Shown here one piece after another: positions 32,301 to 42,722 of a stretch of DNA of 64,000 bases. A program made the translations under genes and the position numbers. The notes beneath the pieces are model-generated. The model was given only the letters and a program-made list of their open reading frames with translations. It was not told the origin of the DNA and ran no database searches. Origin of the DNA: Plectosphaerella cucumerina (lineage: Eukaryota; Ascomycota; Sordariomycetes; Glomerellales; Plectosphaerellaceae); assembly GCA_020746995.1 (NCBI GenBank), contig JAGPXD010000003.1, positions 4,774,001 to 4,838,000 on the forward strand, read 5' to 3'. Positions within the stretch are counted from its first letter, which is position 1, and each line of letters starts with the position of its first letter.

Positions 32301-32738
32301 ATGTCAACGCAGGTCAAGGGCCAGGATGGCCCCGACAGCACCCAACACAAGCCCAAGCAGAACCCAAAATCTCACGAGCTGCTGAGTCTCACCATCAAGT
32401 CGCCTCCTTTTTCATACGCCCACCTCGAGCTCTGCCGTGACGAGCCAGGCCACCCGGAGACAGACGCCCTCCAGTTCAGGTCCTACCTCACAGCCGCCCT
32501 GACGCAATTCCTAGGCGCCACGGGCGCGGCAATCGCCATCGACATCCTCAAGGTCCAAGGCAACGAGTGCTGGGTGCGAGTGCCGCGCCCCGACCTCGGC
32601 GCCTTCGCCGCCGCCATCACGGCCTGGCCGGGCCTCAAGGACCAGGGAGTGCACAACATGCTACGGCTGCGACAGGCCTCGGACTGGCTGGGCAGCATGG
32701 TGGGTAGCGACGGCCAAGAAAGACTCTGGAACTCCTGA
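32301..32738 (+). CDS. POP8: Ribonuclease P/MRP subunit POP8-like
   Basis: Single exon, 145 residues, start ATG at 32301 (the open frame continues upstream, but without support). The Pop5/Rpp14-type fold is seen in the sequence LSLTIKSPPFSYAHLEL, FRSYLTAALTQFLGATG, AIDILKVQGNECWVRVPRPDLGAFAAAIT and the C-terminal LRLRQASDWLGSMVG. Pop8 works in RNase P (tRNA 5' maturation) and RNase MRP (rRNA processing). The CWVRVPRxDL motif is typical of fungal Pop8. Its neighbour SPT4 is transcribed from the same 277-bp gap. Confidence 0.8.
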   Translation: MSTQVKGQDGPDSTQHKPKQNPKSHELLSLTIKSPPFSYAHLELCRDEPGHPETDALQFRSYLTAALTQFLGATGAAIAIDILKVQGNECWVRVPRPDLGAFAAAITAWPGLKDQGVHNMLRLRQASDWLGSMVGSDGQERLWNS

Positions 32739-32928
32739 GCAGCACCCCCTCGGAAAACCCATACATTTGCTCTCAATTGGAAGGGGGGGTATGATGCATT
32801 CATAACTCCGTTTTTGACCAGCCATGTGCATCCCGCGCCCGTCACGCACGCCTCCCAAATGCAACCGACAGATTCTAAATCCCAAATCCGAGCCATAAAC
32901 GCGCGCCGCCGCGATGCAGAATCCTCGT

Positions 32929-34735
32929 CTACACCAGAGACGACATGAGCGAGCTTTGAGCGTACGCCTACGGAAGGAACGTTAGCAAGGGTTCGGCGTG
33001 GGGAGGAAGAAGGAGGGGGAAGCCATACCATGGGCTTGATGTCCGGGTGGGGAACGGCATCGAACTGCTCGAACTCCAGCTTGTAGTCGGGGCCGATGTT
33101 GATGTAGGCGCCCCTGTTCTCGGTAGAGTCGCAATATCTCGGCGCGGAGAAGACTAGAGGAGAGTCAGCGAGGAATATTCGGTCTCAACATGAAGACACT
33201 TACCAGTAATGCAACGTCCGTCGTGCTGCACCTCGTAACCGTCCATACGGACCTCGTGGCTACGAATGACGGCCTCAAGCCCGTTGTTCTCGCAGAACCG
33301 CTTGGTGACATCGGGTCCGAACTGCATGCCGACACCGCGCTTGCTGGGGCCACGGCCGGGCTCGTCCTGGGGGTCGGTCCACAGCATCTCCATCATCAGG
33401 CCGGCCTGACCGGGCTGGCGCTGAGCATGCCTGTTCAGCTTGCGGATGTCGTCCAGAGTAACCTTGTCGTCTGAGAACAGGCCGCCGTGCAGCACCAGGT
33501 ACTTGGATCCGATCAGGGTGGCGAGGGGGAGGGCGGAGAAACTCTCAGAGAACAATTTGAAGATCCTAGTCATGTCAGTTTCCTCGTGCAGTGGGGCATG
33601 CCTGGCGAAGCATACCTGTCGTTGTACTTGGCCTTGCACTCGCCCTCGAAACCGTACGCCTTGTTCATGTCGTCCGTCTCGTGGTTGCCACGGTTCAGGA
33701 AGAAGCAGCCGGGCCTCAGCCACTTGTAGGCGTACAGCAGCAGGGCAATCTCGGTGGACCACGATCCTCGGTCGACAAAGTCACCGTTGAACAGGTAGTA
33801 GTGCTTGGCGTCGGGCTTGCCGTTCAGCCTGAACAGCTCCATCAGGTCGAAGTACTGGCCTGGAAAGGGGTCAGCTCGCTATCTGGCGGCATTCCGCTGC
33901 GCCGGGGCTGACGTACCGTGCGTGTCACCGCAGACGGTCAGCTTGACATCGTCAGGGATCTCCATCTCGACCATGGTGGCCTCCTTGTAGACGATCTCCT
34001 TGACCGCGATGATGATCTGGTAGACGTATTTCTTGTGGAGCTTCTTTCCGTTCTTGAACCTCTCGGTCATGTCCTCGACAAACTCCTCGGTCATCTCCTT
34101 GCCCAGCCGGACGCCATCGTAGTCGGCCTCGACTTCAATCGCATCGATATCGAGACCCTCGGCGGCAGAGGGCTCATCGCCCACCTCGATGGCGGCGAAG
34201 AAGGCGAGCTTGCGGACGATCTTTCTGCACTCATCGAGCTTGAGCTGGGCGTCCTTGTTGGTGGGGTCGATCTTTGTGCACTGCTTGAAGTCCTCAACGG
34301 CGAGCTTCGGTTGCAGAATTGCGGTGTGTGCGAGACCACGTCGGAACCATGCCTACACGTCGATCGTCAGCGCCATGTTGGAGCCTCTCGGGAGGGAAGC
34401 GGGGCGCAGACAGACCTTCACGAGCTTGGGACTCAGATCGAGAGCGCGGTCGCAGTCTGCAATGGCGTAGCCAAAGGCTTCGGACTTGATGTACGCCTGC
34501 CGAGGTACGTAACCAGTTAGTCACGCGAGCGATTGTGAGGGTGCGGTGCCAGGAGGCGAATCAATGGCGGGGGGGCTCCAAGTACCTGAGCACGGTTGGT
34601 GAAGTATGTCGGCTCCTTGTCGTTCAGCTCAATTGCCTGTGAGTAGAACTTGATAGCAGTCGGCCAGTCATGCTTCTGGAAAGCCTTGTTGCCTTCGTTC
34701 TTGAACGCCGTCGCCTGCTCCTCTGGGGTCGCCAT
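32929..34735 (-). CDS. PPT1: Serine/threonine protein phosphatase 5 (PPT1) with TPR domain
   Basis: About eight exons, from MATPEEQATAFKNEGN at 34735 to ...SSLMSSLV at 32929. Exon joins restore motifs such as VCGDTHGQYFDLMELF and CITVFSAPRYCDSTENRGA; the final exon encodes only about 12 residues (AYAQSSLMSSLV). Three TPR repeats occupy the first ~110 residues (NEGNKAFQKHDWPTAIKFYSQAIE, AYIKSEAFGYAIADCDRAL, AWFRRGLAHTAI) and in PP5 bind Hsp90. The catalytic core shows GDTHG, GDFVDRG and RGNHE metal motifs, HGG and SAPRY. The enzyme dephosphorylates Hsp90 and its co-chaperones. Length of about 475 is typical. A C-terminal helix needed for autoinhibition appears short but is normal for PP5. Confidence 0.95.
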
Positions 34736-35500
34736 ATCGCCGAACTGTGCTGTCGAAGGAGAGGGGTAGTTTGTCGGAGAAGGATAGGGAGGGCGGGGTC
34801 AGTCGCCTGTAAGAGGGACTGTGTAGCGAGGCTTATGAAACCGGGTCAGGATCGGAATGTTGAACCCGCGACGCTGATGGGAAATTCCAAGTGGCAAGAA
34901 GACAAGAATGCGATTCCGGACGGCAGGCTGTCGCAACAATTGCAAACCCCGACCTTCAAGTTCCTTCGAGTCGAGAACCCCGGCGCTAACGAAGATGACC
35001 CCCCTGCGATAAGGAGCTTCAGATCCGATAAGCGGAGACCTCGTTCAATAATTCCGTGGAGGGGCAAGCCCATTGTATCTCACGCATTTACTGCCATCGA
35101 TCATTTGCAGTCTGACTTAGAGCATCTGACAAACAAATCCGTGTGACAAGTCATTATGAATTTCCCGGCGCTTGCCAGATCAATGAAACTGAAGGTTCCC
35201 AAAGTCACTGCTGTTCCTCGTGACAGTACCTCGCAATCCATCAGTACAAGATGACTAAGCCGGGCCTGGACTGTGGTGGGGGTCAACCCGCTGTATCCAG
35301 GGCGGCCTCATCAACTTCTCGATCGTGCAAAGAAGCATCCCAGTTTCAACTTGCAACCAACACCTCTCACCACCTCCGCGCCGGACAGCCGACTCTTGGT
35401 CGCCCCGAGGAGCCCTTCCGTCTGGCTGTCACAGCCCACCTAGATTGATTGCACCGACCAAGACAAAGTCACAAAAGCAGCAAATCTGCCAACACCCATC
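34736..35500. promoter_or_regulatory. Divergent promoter region PPT1 / ESS2
   Basis: This 765-bp region lies between divergent starts. No gene is supported. CACC/CA-rich sequence from about 35340 to 35500 resembles a 5' leader of the ESS2 gene. No clear TATA box is visible. Confidence 0.45.
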
Positions 35501-36829
35501 ATGGAGGCCGGCGGCTCGCGGGAGTTGGTGAGGAAGCGCACCAACCTTGACCTGATGCCGCCCCCACCGCCGGCGAAGAAGATTAAGCGACCAAAACGAG
35601 TCATCGACGAAGACACATACACCGACGCCCTCTCCCACATCATCGCGCGCGACTTCTTCCCTGGACTTCTGGAAACGGAGACCAAACAAGAGTACCTGGA
35701 TGCGCTGGAGTCCAAGAACACGGCCTGGATCTCCAGCGCAGGCCGGCGGCTGCAGCGCGTCATGACGCCGGGAAGGAAAGCCCAGGCAACGCCGCTCAGG
35801 GCCAGGACAGCACCCGGAGACAAGACCCCTTCCGCCTACGGCGCAGATACACCCGCCTCATCCGTTGCTCCCACCATCATCGAGGAGACGAAACCGGCCG
35901 TCGACGTCAACATGAGCCTGGCCGCCTTCCAAACAAAGTACACCAGCGAGGACAACGAGAGCTTCTACAAGCTGATGGACAAGCAAAACCAGAAGAAGGC
36001 GGAGAAATACGCATGGCTGTGGGGAGGCAACCAGCTGCCCTCGAAGCGGATGATCAAACAGGCCGAGGTTGAGGCTGATCTGGCTGCAAAAGGGCAGCTG
36101 ATAGATGATGGTTTCACCAAGCGCGACAGGTTGGCCATTAAGGATGTGAACGACAGACCGGCGAGGCCGGATACCTGGAAGTCCACCGCTCGCAACTCTC
36201 TGATGTTTGCGCCGCACGGAGTCGACGATGAGTACGAAAGCCCAGCCCAGAGGGCCCAGGCGCAGTCGCTCGCCCCGCCAAAAGCCATCAACTACGAGAA
36301 CACGCGGATGCCCGAAGCCCCTGTGGTGAAGCGGCCATCGTCCCCGACCATGTCGGCTGTTCGTGACGCCATCGCCGGCCACCCGAGAGCGGCAGACCGC
36401 AACTCCACCGTCGCAGGCAGCGAGACGCCCAGAGTTAACGGATATGCCTTTGTCGATGATGAGAGCGACGACGAAGCCGAGGTTGAGGTGCCTGTTCCCG
36501 TCATTGACCTGGGTCCCGGCGATGCGACGCCGAATCCGTTCAAGATTATGGAACAGCGAAAGCGCGAGGACCTACATCACAAACTCGTCGAGCGTGTCGC
36601 ACAGTCCAAGCGAGAATCTGCCAAGAACGGATTGACGGGAAAGCCGGACCGGACACCGGTACCCAAGTTTCCGTCTAGCCCGCGGGTCTCAGGGGGGTTG
36701 ACGCCGGCGGCGCAGAGGCTTTGGAACAAAATCGGCACCCCCAAGCCGCAAGCTTCTGGCGGTCCTGCGGACAAGACTCCTCTCAGGGCCCGGGGGTCTT
36801 TGCTGAAGAGCGTGACCCGGCGAGGCTAA
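35501..36829 (+). CDS. ESS2/DGCR14-family nuclear protein (Bis1), spliceosome-associated
   Basis: Single exon, 442 residues. ES2 proteins join late spliceosomes. The family signature is clear at the start: KKIKRPKRVIDEDTYTDALSHIIARDFFPGL (the IARDFFP motif about 45-52) then QEYLDALES. It is followed by the conserved ...LAAFQTKYTSEDNESFYKLMDKQNQKKAEKYAWLWGG block (about 145-185, typical of ES2), RNSLMFAPHGVDDE (about 230) and INYENTRMP. The C-terminal half is Pro/Ser/Thr-rich with a final RRG. Size fits the S. pombe and human members. An intron is not needed. Confidence 0.92.
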   Translation: MEAGGSRELVRKRTNLDLMPPPPPAKKIKRPKRVIDEDTYTDALSHIIARDFFPGLLETETKQEYLDALESKNTAWISSAGRRLQRVMTPGRKAQATPLRARTAPGDKTPSAYGADTPASSVAPTIIEETKPAVDVNMSLAAFQTKYTSEDNESFYKLMDKQNQKKAEKYAWLWGGNQLPSKRMIKQAEVEADLAAKGQLIDDGFTKRDRLAIKDVNDRPARPDTWKSTARNSLMFAPHGVDDEYESPAQRAQAQSLAPPKAINYENTRMPEAPVVKRPSSPTMSAVRDAIAGHPRAADRNSTVAGSETPRVNGYAFVDDESDDEAEVEVPVPVIDLGPGDATPNPFKIMEQRKREDLHHKLVERVAQSKRESAKNGLTGKPDRTPVPKFPSSPRVSGGLTPAAQRLWNKIGTPKPQASGGPADKTPLRARGSLLKSVTRRG

Positions 36830-37093
36830 AGTTATGATTTTAATGATATGATACCCCGATAGAAGACTCAAGAATTAGGAGCAGTTCAAAGCCACTTGAT
36901 ACGACTAGCACAATGTGTGGGAGATTGTTGGATGCTGGGTGGTGACATGCACTTGCTTACGTCACCACTATCAGGTGCTGTGGGTTCATTTTTGCTTCAC
37001 CCATCATTGACCTCATCCTCTCGGAGCTCCTCAACCACCAACCGGCCACTGGTGCACCATGTGCAATTAATCATCTTCCATTAATTCTTCCCG
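36830..37093. other. Short intergenic region ESS2 / COQ8
   Basis: This 264-bp gap holds the ESS2 terminator and COQ8 promoter in tandem. Nothing else is seen. Confidence 0.35.
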
Positions 37094-39277
37094 ATGAGGT
37101 TCGTCGACTTTGCCATTGACCTGGCGGCGGTCATTGGCGCCTCTCGTTCCGTGGCCGCCAAGCATATCGCCCTTCGCGGCCGACAGCTCCAGGGTCTGAG
37201 CAGAACATCAACCGTCGTGTCGTCAGCGAGGCCGCAGCAGCCAAAGGCACCGGAAACCGATTTCAAACAGCAAAGTCCTGCACAGGAAGCTCCGGCAGCT
37301 CCGGCAGCTCCTCAGCCGACCCAAGTCGCCAGCGATGCGGCACCTGTCACCCATATCCCACACAGCTCTCCAGCACCGTCGGGGCCCAAGCGTCCTTCAC
37401 CTCTGCAACCAGACTCGGCCTCGGTGCTGTCACAGCTGCGCGAATCCAGACCTGAAGGCTTCCCTTGGAAATATGCGGCCACCTCGGAGAAGAAAGCTAC
37501 CCCGGTGCAGCCGTCGTTTGGCGCGCCGATGCCTACGGGTGCCGACGAGTTGAAGGACGTGCCTCAGGGCGCCAACATCAACATCTTCCACACCAAGCGC
37601 GCCATGGGCATGCTTGGAGACCTCGGTCCCCGCAAGAGATCGAAGCCAACTGGCCTGCCCGAGTTCGTCGCACACTCCCACGTCGCGCCCCCGAAAAAGG
37701 TCGCCGCCGAGCAGCCCGCTGCCGTTGCCGAGCCTGTGCAACCCGTCGTTCGTGAGCCGCCAGTAAAGCCGGCAGAGCCAGTGGAACCAATCATCCAAGA
37801 GGAAGCTCCAGTACTGAAGCCTGCCGTTTCTGCGCCTACCGAAGTGCCAGCAGAGAAGACAGCCCTCCCCGAGGACGTGCTTGCCGCCGCCGCCTCTGTC
37901 GCGCCCACGCCAGTTGCCGAGCCCCCGGCTGAGGAGCCAGTGGCCAAGCCATACGTCCTCCGCGAGTCCAAGGTCCCGTCCTCCCGCTTCGGCCGGATAT
38001 GGAACTACGGCGGCCTTGCAGCTGGCATAATGGGCGGCGCCATCACGGAGAGCATCGGACGTGCCTTTGGAGGCGGCGGCGAGGGCTCGGTCTTGCTGAG
38101 CGCCAGCAATATGGAACGCCTTGTCTCCAAGCTTTCTAAGATGCGTGGAGCGGCACTGAAGATCGGCCAGCTCATGAGCTTCCAGGACTCCAAGATGCTT
38201 CCGCCAGCCATCCAGGAGGTCCTCCAGAGGGTTCAGGACAGGGCAGACTACATGCCTTCCTGGCAGCGGGACAAGGTGCTCGAGAGCAACCTCGGACCCA
38301 ATTGGCGGGATCTTTTCGAGGAGTTTGAGGAGAAGCCGATTGCTGCTGCGTCTATCGGCCAGGTGCACAAGGCGGTCCTCAAGGAGGGCAGCCGCCGAGT
38401 CGCCGTCAAGATCCAGTTCCCCGGCGTGGCTGACTCGATCAACTCGGACCTGGACAACATCAGCATTCTCTTGACGGCCACGAAGCTCCTCCCCAAGGGC
38501 CTCTACCTGAATAAGACCATCGACAACGCCCGCCTGGAGCTCGGCTGGGAGTGCGACTATGAGAGGGAGGCCATGTGCGCCACCAAGTACCAGGAACTCC
38601 TCGCCGACGAGCCGGACACTTTCCTCGTCCCCAGGGTGTATCCCGAAGCGTCCGGCAAGCAAGTCGTCACCATGGACTTCATGGACGGCGTGGGCGTCAC
38701 TCGCGTCAAATCCTTCACCCAGGAGCAGAAGGACTGGATCGGCACCCAGATCCTGCGTCTGTGCCTGCGCGAGATCACCGAGTTCCGCTTCATGCAGACG
38801 GATCCCAACTGGACAAATTTCCTTTTCAATGCCGAAACCAACAGGTTGGAGCTGCTCGACTTTGGCGCGTCTCGCGAGTTCCCCGAGGCGTTTGTGACGC
38901 AGTACGTGCAGCTGCTGGCCGCCGCGTCCCGGTCAGACCGCGAGGCGTTGCGTGACCTGTCCGAGAGCCTCGGCTACCTCACCGGTCATGAGAGCAAGAC
39001 CATGGTCGATGCGCATATCAAGTCGATTCTGACGCTGGCCGAACCGTTCCTTGAATCGGCGCCCGAGGTGTACGACTTCCAGGACCAGACCATCACCGAG
39101 CGCGTCAAGGCCCTGATCCCCGTCATGCTCAATGAGCGTCTCGCGCCGCCGCCCGAGGAGACGTACAGTCTGCACCGCAAGCTGAGCGGCGCCTTCCTGC
39201 TGTGCGCCAAGCTCGGCAGCAAAGTGCGGTGCAGGGACCTGTTCACGGCAAGCCTCAAGAAGAAGGGCTTCATCTGA
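37094..39277 (+). CDS. COQ8: COQ8/ADCK atypical kinase (UbiB family) of coenzyme Q biosynthesis
   Basis: Single exon, 727 residues. COQ8 is a mitochondrial UbiB-fold kinase-like ATPase that sustains the CoQ synthesis complex. The first ~300 residues are a low-complexity Pro/Ala/Glu segment after a short presequence-like start. The core holds the signature motifs: KxGQ (ALKIGQLMSFQDSKMLPP, about 355), Ala-rich loop AAASIGQVHKAVL (about 416), VAVKIQFPG with the catalytic Lys (about 436), VVTMDFMDG, and the metal-binding QTDPNWTNFLFN and LELLDFGAS (about 585). The long Pro/Ala/Glu linker is larger than in yeast (501 residues). I saw no intron. Confidence 0.95.
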   Translation: MRFVDFAIDLAAVIGASRSVAAKHIALRGRQLQGLSRTSTVVSSARPQQPKAPETDFKQQSPAQEAPAAPAAPQPTQVASDAAPVTHIPHSSPAPSGPKRPSPLQPDSASVLSQLRESRPEGFPWKYAATSEKKATPVQPSFGAPMPTGADELKDVPQGANINIFHTKRAMGMLGDLGPRKRSKPTGLPEFVAHSHVAPPKKVAAEQPAAVAEPVQPVVREPPVKPAEPVEPIIQEEAPVLKPAVSAPTEVPAEKTALPEDVLAAAASVAPTPVAEPPAEEPVAKPYVLRESKVPSSRFGRIWNYGGLAAGIMGGAITESIGRAFGGGGEGSVLLSASNMERLVSKLSKMRGAALKIGQLMSFQDSKMLPPAIQEVLQRVQDRADYMPSWQRDKVLESNLGPNWRDLFEEFEEKPIAAASIGQVHKAVLKEGSRRVAVKIQFPGVADSINSDLDNISILLTATKLLPKGLYLNKTIDNARLELGWECDYEREAMCATKYQELLADEPDTFLVPRVYPEASGKQVVTMDFMDGVGVTRVKSFTQEQKDWIGTQILRLCLREITEFRFMQTDPNWTNFLFNAETNRLELLDFGASREFPEAFVTQYVQLLAAASRSDREALRDLSESLGYLTGHESKTMVDAHIKSILTLAEPFLESAPEVYDFQDQTITERVKALIPVMLNERLAPPPEETYSLHRKLSGAFLLCAKLGSKVRCRDLFTASLKKKGFI

Positions 39278-39469
39278 GCGGCTTTATGTATCATCTAGGG
39301 AACCATCCCCTTAACTCTGTAAAACAACACATGCAAAACTCTTGTACAAGTAGCCGAGGCTTCGAATGTAGGCAAAGTTGTAGGGTATTGTAGACTAGAA
39401 CCCCCACCCAGCGCTTCATAGACAGAAATCTCGTAATCCACCACGGAAGTCCCCCTTTCCTTCCTTTTC

Positions 39470-40445
39470 CTACGTCCTCCTCTGCATATCCTCCAGCTCG
39501 ATCCTCTCGCGGGTAGCCACCTTCTTCCGCCTCCTCTCGATAGACTTGTCGACCTGCTTCCTCTTCATGCCCTTGAACTGCTCCGTGAGCAGGCGCTTCT
39601 TCTGCTCCGACTTTTTGAGGTAGAACGGCTGCTTGCCCTGCTTGACGAGCTCCTTCTCCGCGCGGCGGTGCTCGACGATGATGCGGTGCTCGCGCTCCTT
39701 GCGGTCCTCGGCCTTCTTCTTGCTCTCCATGGACATGAGGAGGCGCTCGATGCGCTGGCGCTCGGCGGGGTCGCGCTCGCGCTTGAGCTCGGCGCGGAGC
39801 TCGGCCATCTCGCTGGCGCGGTACTCGTCGAGGAAGGCGTAGGCTTTTTTCGCGCGGTGCTCGTCGTAGCCGGGCGTCGAGTTAATGGTTGGGTCGAAGC
39901 GGGGGTCGCGGACTTGCGGCTTGGCTACGGTGTCGAACTCGCGCTTGCGGGAGACGGGGCGCTTTGATGTCATTTCTGTTGGGGCGTGTTTGGAGGAGCG
40001 CTTCTCGGGACGGTGAGACCTGCTCTTTTTGCGGTCGCGGTCGCGGCCGGCGTCTGAGGCTGATGCGTCTGAGTCGTCGGACTCTTCCTGCTTTCCCTTT
40101 CGTCGTTTTACTGAGGGCATTGATGCCTGGGCCTTGGCTAATGTGCCGAAGGAGATGTTGGAGATGCTGAGCTGTGCTTTTGATGGGCCCTCTTCGGCGG
40201 ACTGATATCATCAGTATGTGTAATTTGATTTCGGAAGACGTTCAACTCACCTCGGACTCGGCATCAGACCCCTCGTCCTCATCCTCTTCGCTCTCACCCT
40301 CCTCAGCCACGCCGCCTTCCGATGGTGCCTCATCCTCAGACTGGCTCTCGTACTCTGGTTCGGGCTCAGGCTGCTTCCTCGCCTTGACACGGCGCTGGAG
40401 CCCAAGGGCCGAGCCCTTCTTCTTTTGTATGACTTCCCGAGGCAT
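39470..40445 (-). CDS. RRP36: rRNA-processing protein RRP36 (early 18S cleavage)
   Basis: Two exons, 40445-40251 and 40201-39470, with a 49-nt intron, giving 308 residues. Rrp36 is a nucleolar part of the 90S pre-ribosome. The start MPREVIQKKKG is chosen over an upstream in-frame ATG at 40493. The N-terminal third is acidic (EPEPEPEYESQSEDEA), and the middle is basic and Ser-rich. The conserved C-terminal region carries SKRPVSRKREF, RDPRFDPTINSTPGYDEHRAKKAYAFLDEYRASEM and QPFYLKKSEQKKRLLTEQFKGMKRKQVDKSIERRRKK. A long Lys/Arg/Glu helix dominates. It is divergent from the NIF-like gene. Confidence 0.92.
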
Positions 40446-40808
40446 GGCTGAACGTGTGATGTGGACGTGATTGAAGATGTCGTGGTCGAGCACGAGGCGA
40501 GTGAACTTTTAAGCGGGGCCGCAAACTCATGCTGAGATGGCGGCTTATCGATAAGCCGCGGCTGCCGCCCGATTGGCTTCGACTCCTGAATCGAGGACGA
40601 CTTCAAGTTCTCAACTTGCGACGTGGTTGAGAGAAAATCTTCAAGTTGCGCCTCCCGTGACACAGGTCGCACAAAAGCCCGCGACTCGCAAAGATCCGAG
40701 AGAACCACTTGCTAGTATCTTGCCGACTGAAGTGCGCCCTTGACGGAAGCATAGGCGCACCTCCTCGCGTACCTCGGCCTCGGGATTTCAAGGGTGCGAT
40801 TTCCACTC
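40446..40808. promoter_or_regulatory. Divergent promoter region RRP36 / NIF-domain protein
   Basis: This 363-bp region separates divergent starts. A frame upstream of 40809 begins at a GTG and is not used. A short palindrome-like TTATCGATAAG lies at about 40544-40554. No TATA box is clear. Confidence 0.4.
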
Positions 40809-42303
40809 ATGAGATTCAGCATCCTTGAGTACTTTCCTTCGAGACTTCCATCTCGTCTCTCGGGGCGATTATCAATCGCTACTCTTCACATATCGTACGC
40901 GAAAGGACAAACATCTTCGCGATCTACTCTTGCCGCGCAGCCTCCGCTCCAGGAACTATCTACCAAGGCGCCCAAACCCGCAACAGCTCAACCACCATCA
41001 TCCGGCACCCGGCGGAAGAAATCAGCATCGAAACGGGCCCCCGCACCGCCCAATATGGACAATTTCTTCTTTCAGAACCTTCCCATGCCGCCTATGCCGC
41101 CGGCCGGTTTCTCAGGCCAAGTGCCGCCGCCCCAGCCTATCCCAGGCTTCCCTACGCTACCTTTCAACCCCTTCGCACCATTTCCAAATGTCGGATCTTC
41201 CATGCCTTTCCCGCTTCCTCAGTCATTCCAGCAGCCCCAGCAACAGCAGCAGGCACAACCACAAGGTAAAGGGTCAGTAAACCCATACCCCTAACCTCGT
41301 GCTCCCTCCCCTGATTCACTCCACCGTAAAGACACATCCCGCTGACATGAGACCCAGAGCTGCACACGACGACTCTTCGGCCAGCAACGCGCCAAATAAA
41401 AAGGCACGACGCAAGGCCGCCAAGGGCATCAAGCGCAAGACGGCCAAGCAGAAGATGGCCGCACAAGCCGCCCAGGCCCAGGACCAGGGCAACGGCATCC
41501 AGGGCCAGAACGTCCAGAATCAGGGCCAGCCCCGTGGCCAGGGCATCCAGGAGACGATCCCCTCGGCCACGGCAAACGGCCCTGGTCGCGATCCCGTCAT
41601 CCCGCCGAGCGCCGAGTCCGGCGGCACCCCCGATCCGCACCCGACGTACCTCGCCCACGCCGCCCTCCCGCCGACACGCCTCTCCTCGCCACGCACCATC
41701 CTCATCGTAATGGACCTCAACGGCACCCTCCTGTTCCGCCCCGACCGTCGCAAGTCGCACAACTTTGTCCAGCGGCCCCACGCCGGCCCTTTCATGGAAT
41801 ACTGCATCGACGTCTTCCGCGTCGCCGTCTGGTCCTCCGCCCGGCCCCAGAACGTCGCCATAATGTGCGAGCAGCTCCTCGGCCCCGAGCGCCGCGGCCG
41901 CCTCGTCGCCTCCTGGGGCCGCGACCGCTTCGGCCTCTCCCACAAGGATTATAACTCCCGCGTTCAGTGCTATAAGCGCCTGCAGTCCGTCTGGGCCGAC
42001 CCGGCCATCCAGGCCTCTCACCCCGAAGCCGCCACCGGCGGCCGCTGGGACCAGTCCAACACGGTTCTTGTTGACGACAGCGCCGAAAAGGCACGTACGG
42101 AACCGCACAACCTCCTCCGCATCCCGGAGTACGGCGGCAACCCCGTCGAGGGAGGCGACGTCCTGCCCCAGGTCCATGACTACCTGAACGAGCTCTCGTG
42201 GCAGAGCGATGTTAGCAGGTTCATCCGCCTCAACCCCTTCCGCCTGGACACCGAGTATCGGTTACCGCCTCAGGACGCCGACGCCCCCAGCATCGGACAG
42301 TAG
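40809..42303 (+). CDS. NIF/FCP1-homology HAD-family protein with DLNGT in place of DxDGT
   Basis: Two exons, 40809-41276 and 41332-42303, with a 55-nt intron (GTAAAC donor, GTAAAG acceptor). This is the only join that keeps frame; a tempting GTAAAG donor six bases earlier does not. The product has 479 residues. The N-terminal ~155 residues are low complexity (Pro/Gln/Phe, with a QQPQQQQQ run) after a presequence-like start. A basic stretch (KKARRKAAKGIKRKTAKQK, about 172) follows. The HAD/NIF domain has VMDLNGTLLFRP, VQRPHAGPFMEYC, AVWSSARPQNV and NTVLVDDSAEK. The nucleophile Asp is present but the second, general acid/base Asp is Asn. The function is unknown, and loss of phosphatase activity is possible. 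Confidence 0.82.
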
Positions 42304-42722
42304 TATGGCTTCCCGACTGGTCATGCTTCTGCTCGCCTCTTTGCTTAGGACCGCAGATCCCTTGCCATCGTCGGATGACGGGTATGGTGTTTTCCATCGG
42401 CTCGTCAGGCATAGAGCCCTTTGGCAGGTTCGATAGACTACGCATCACTTTGCATGAAGACTACACATCACACCCCCTCACGCATATTTGCCGCATCTGT
42501 TTGATCTTGTGATGTTCTTGTTGCTCTCGATTATCTCGTTCCGATCATGATCGCCGGCTTAATGTAAAGCCGTAGGCAGTTGCGTCGCAAGAAAAACCTC
42601 CGAGACACAGAGTTCATCTGACGCGTAACCCTATTTTCCCCAGTCGTAACCTCATATCATCCTGCCATAAGCCATCACAGTCCTTCACCGCATCCGCACA
42701 AACCCCGTGGGGAGCGAGACGT
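42304..42722. other. Convergent intergenic region NIF-like / eEF1B-gamma
   Basis: This 419-bp gap lies between converging genes and contains both 3' UTRs. AT-richer sequence around 42480-42560 fits that. No gene is seen. Confidence 0.4.
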
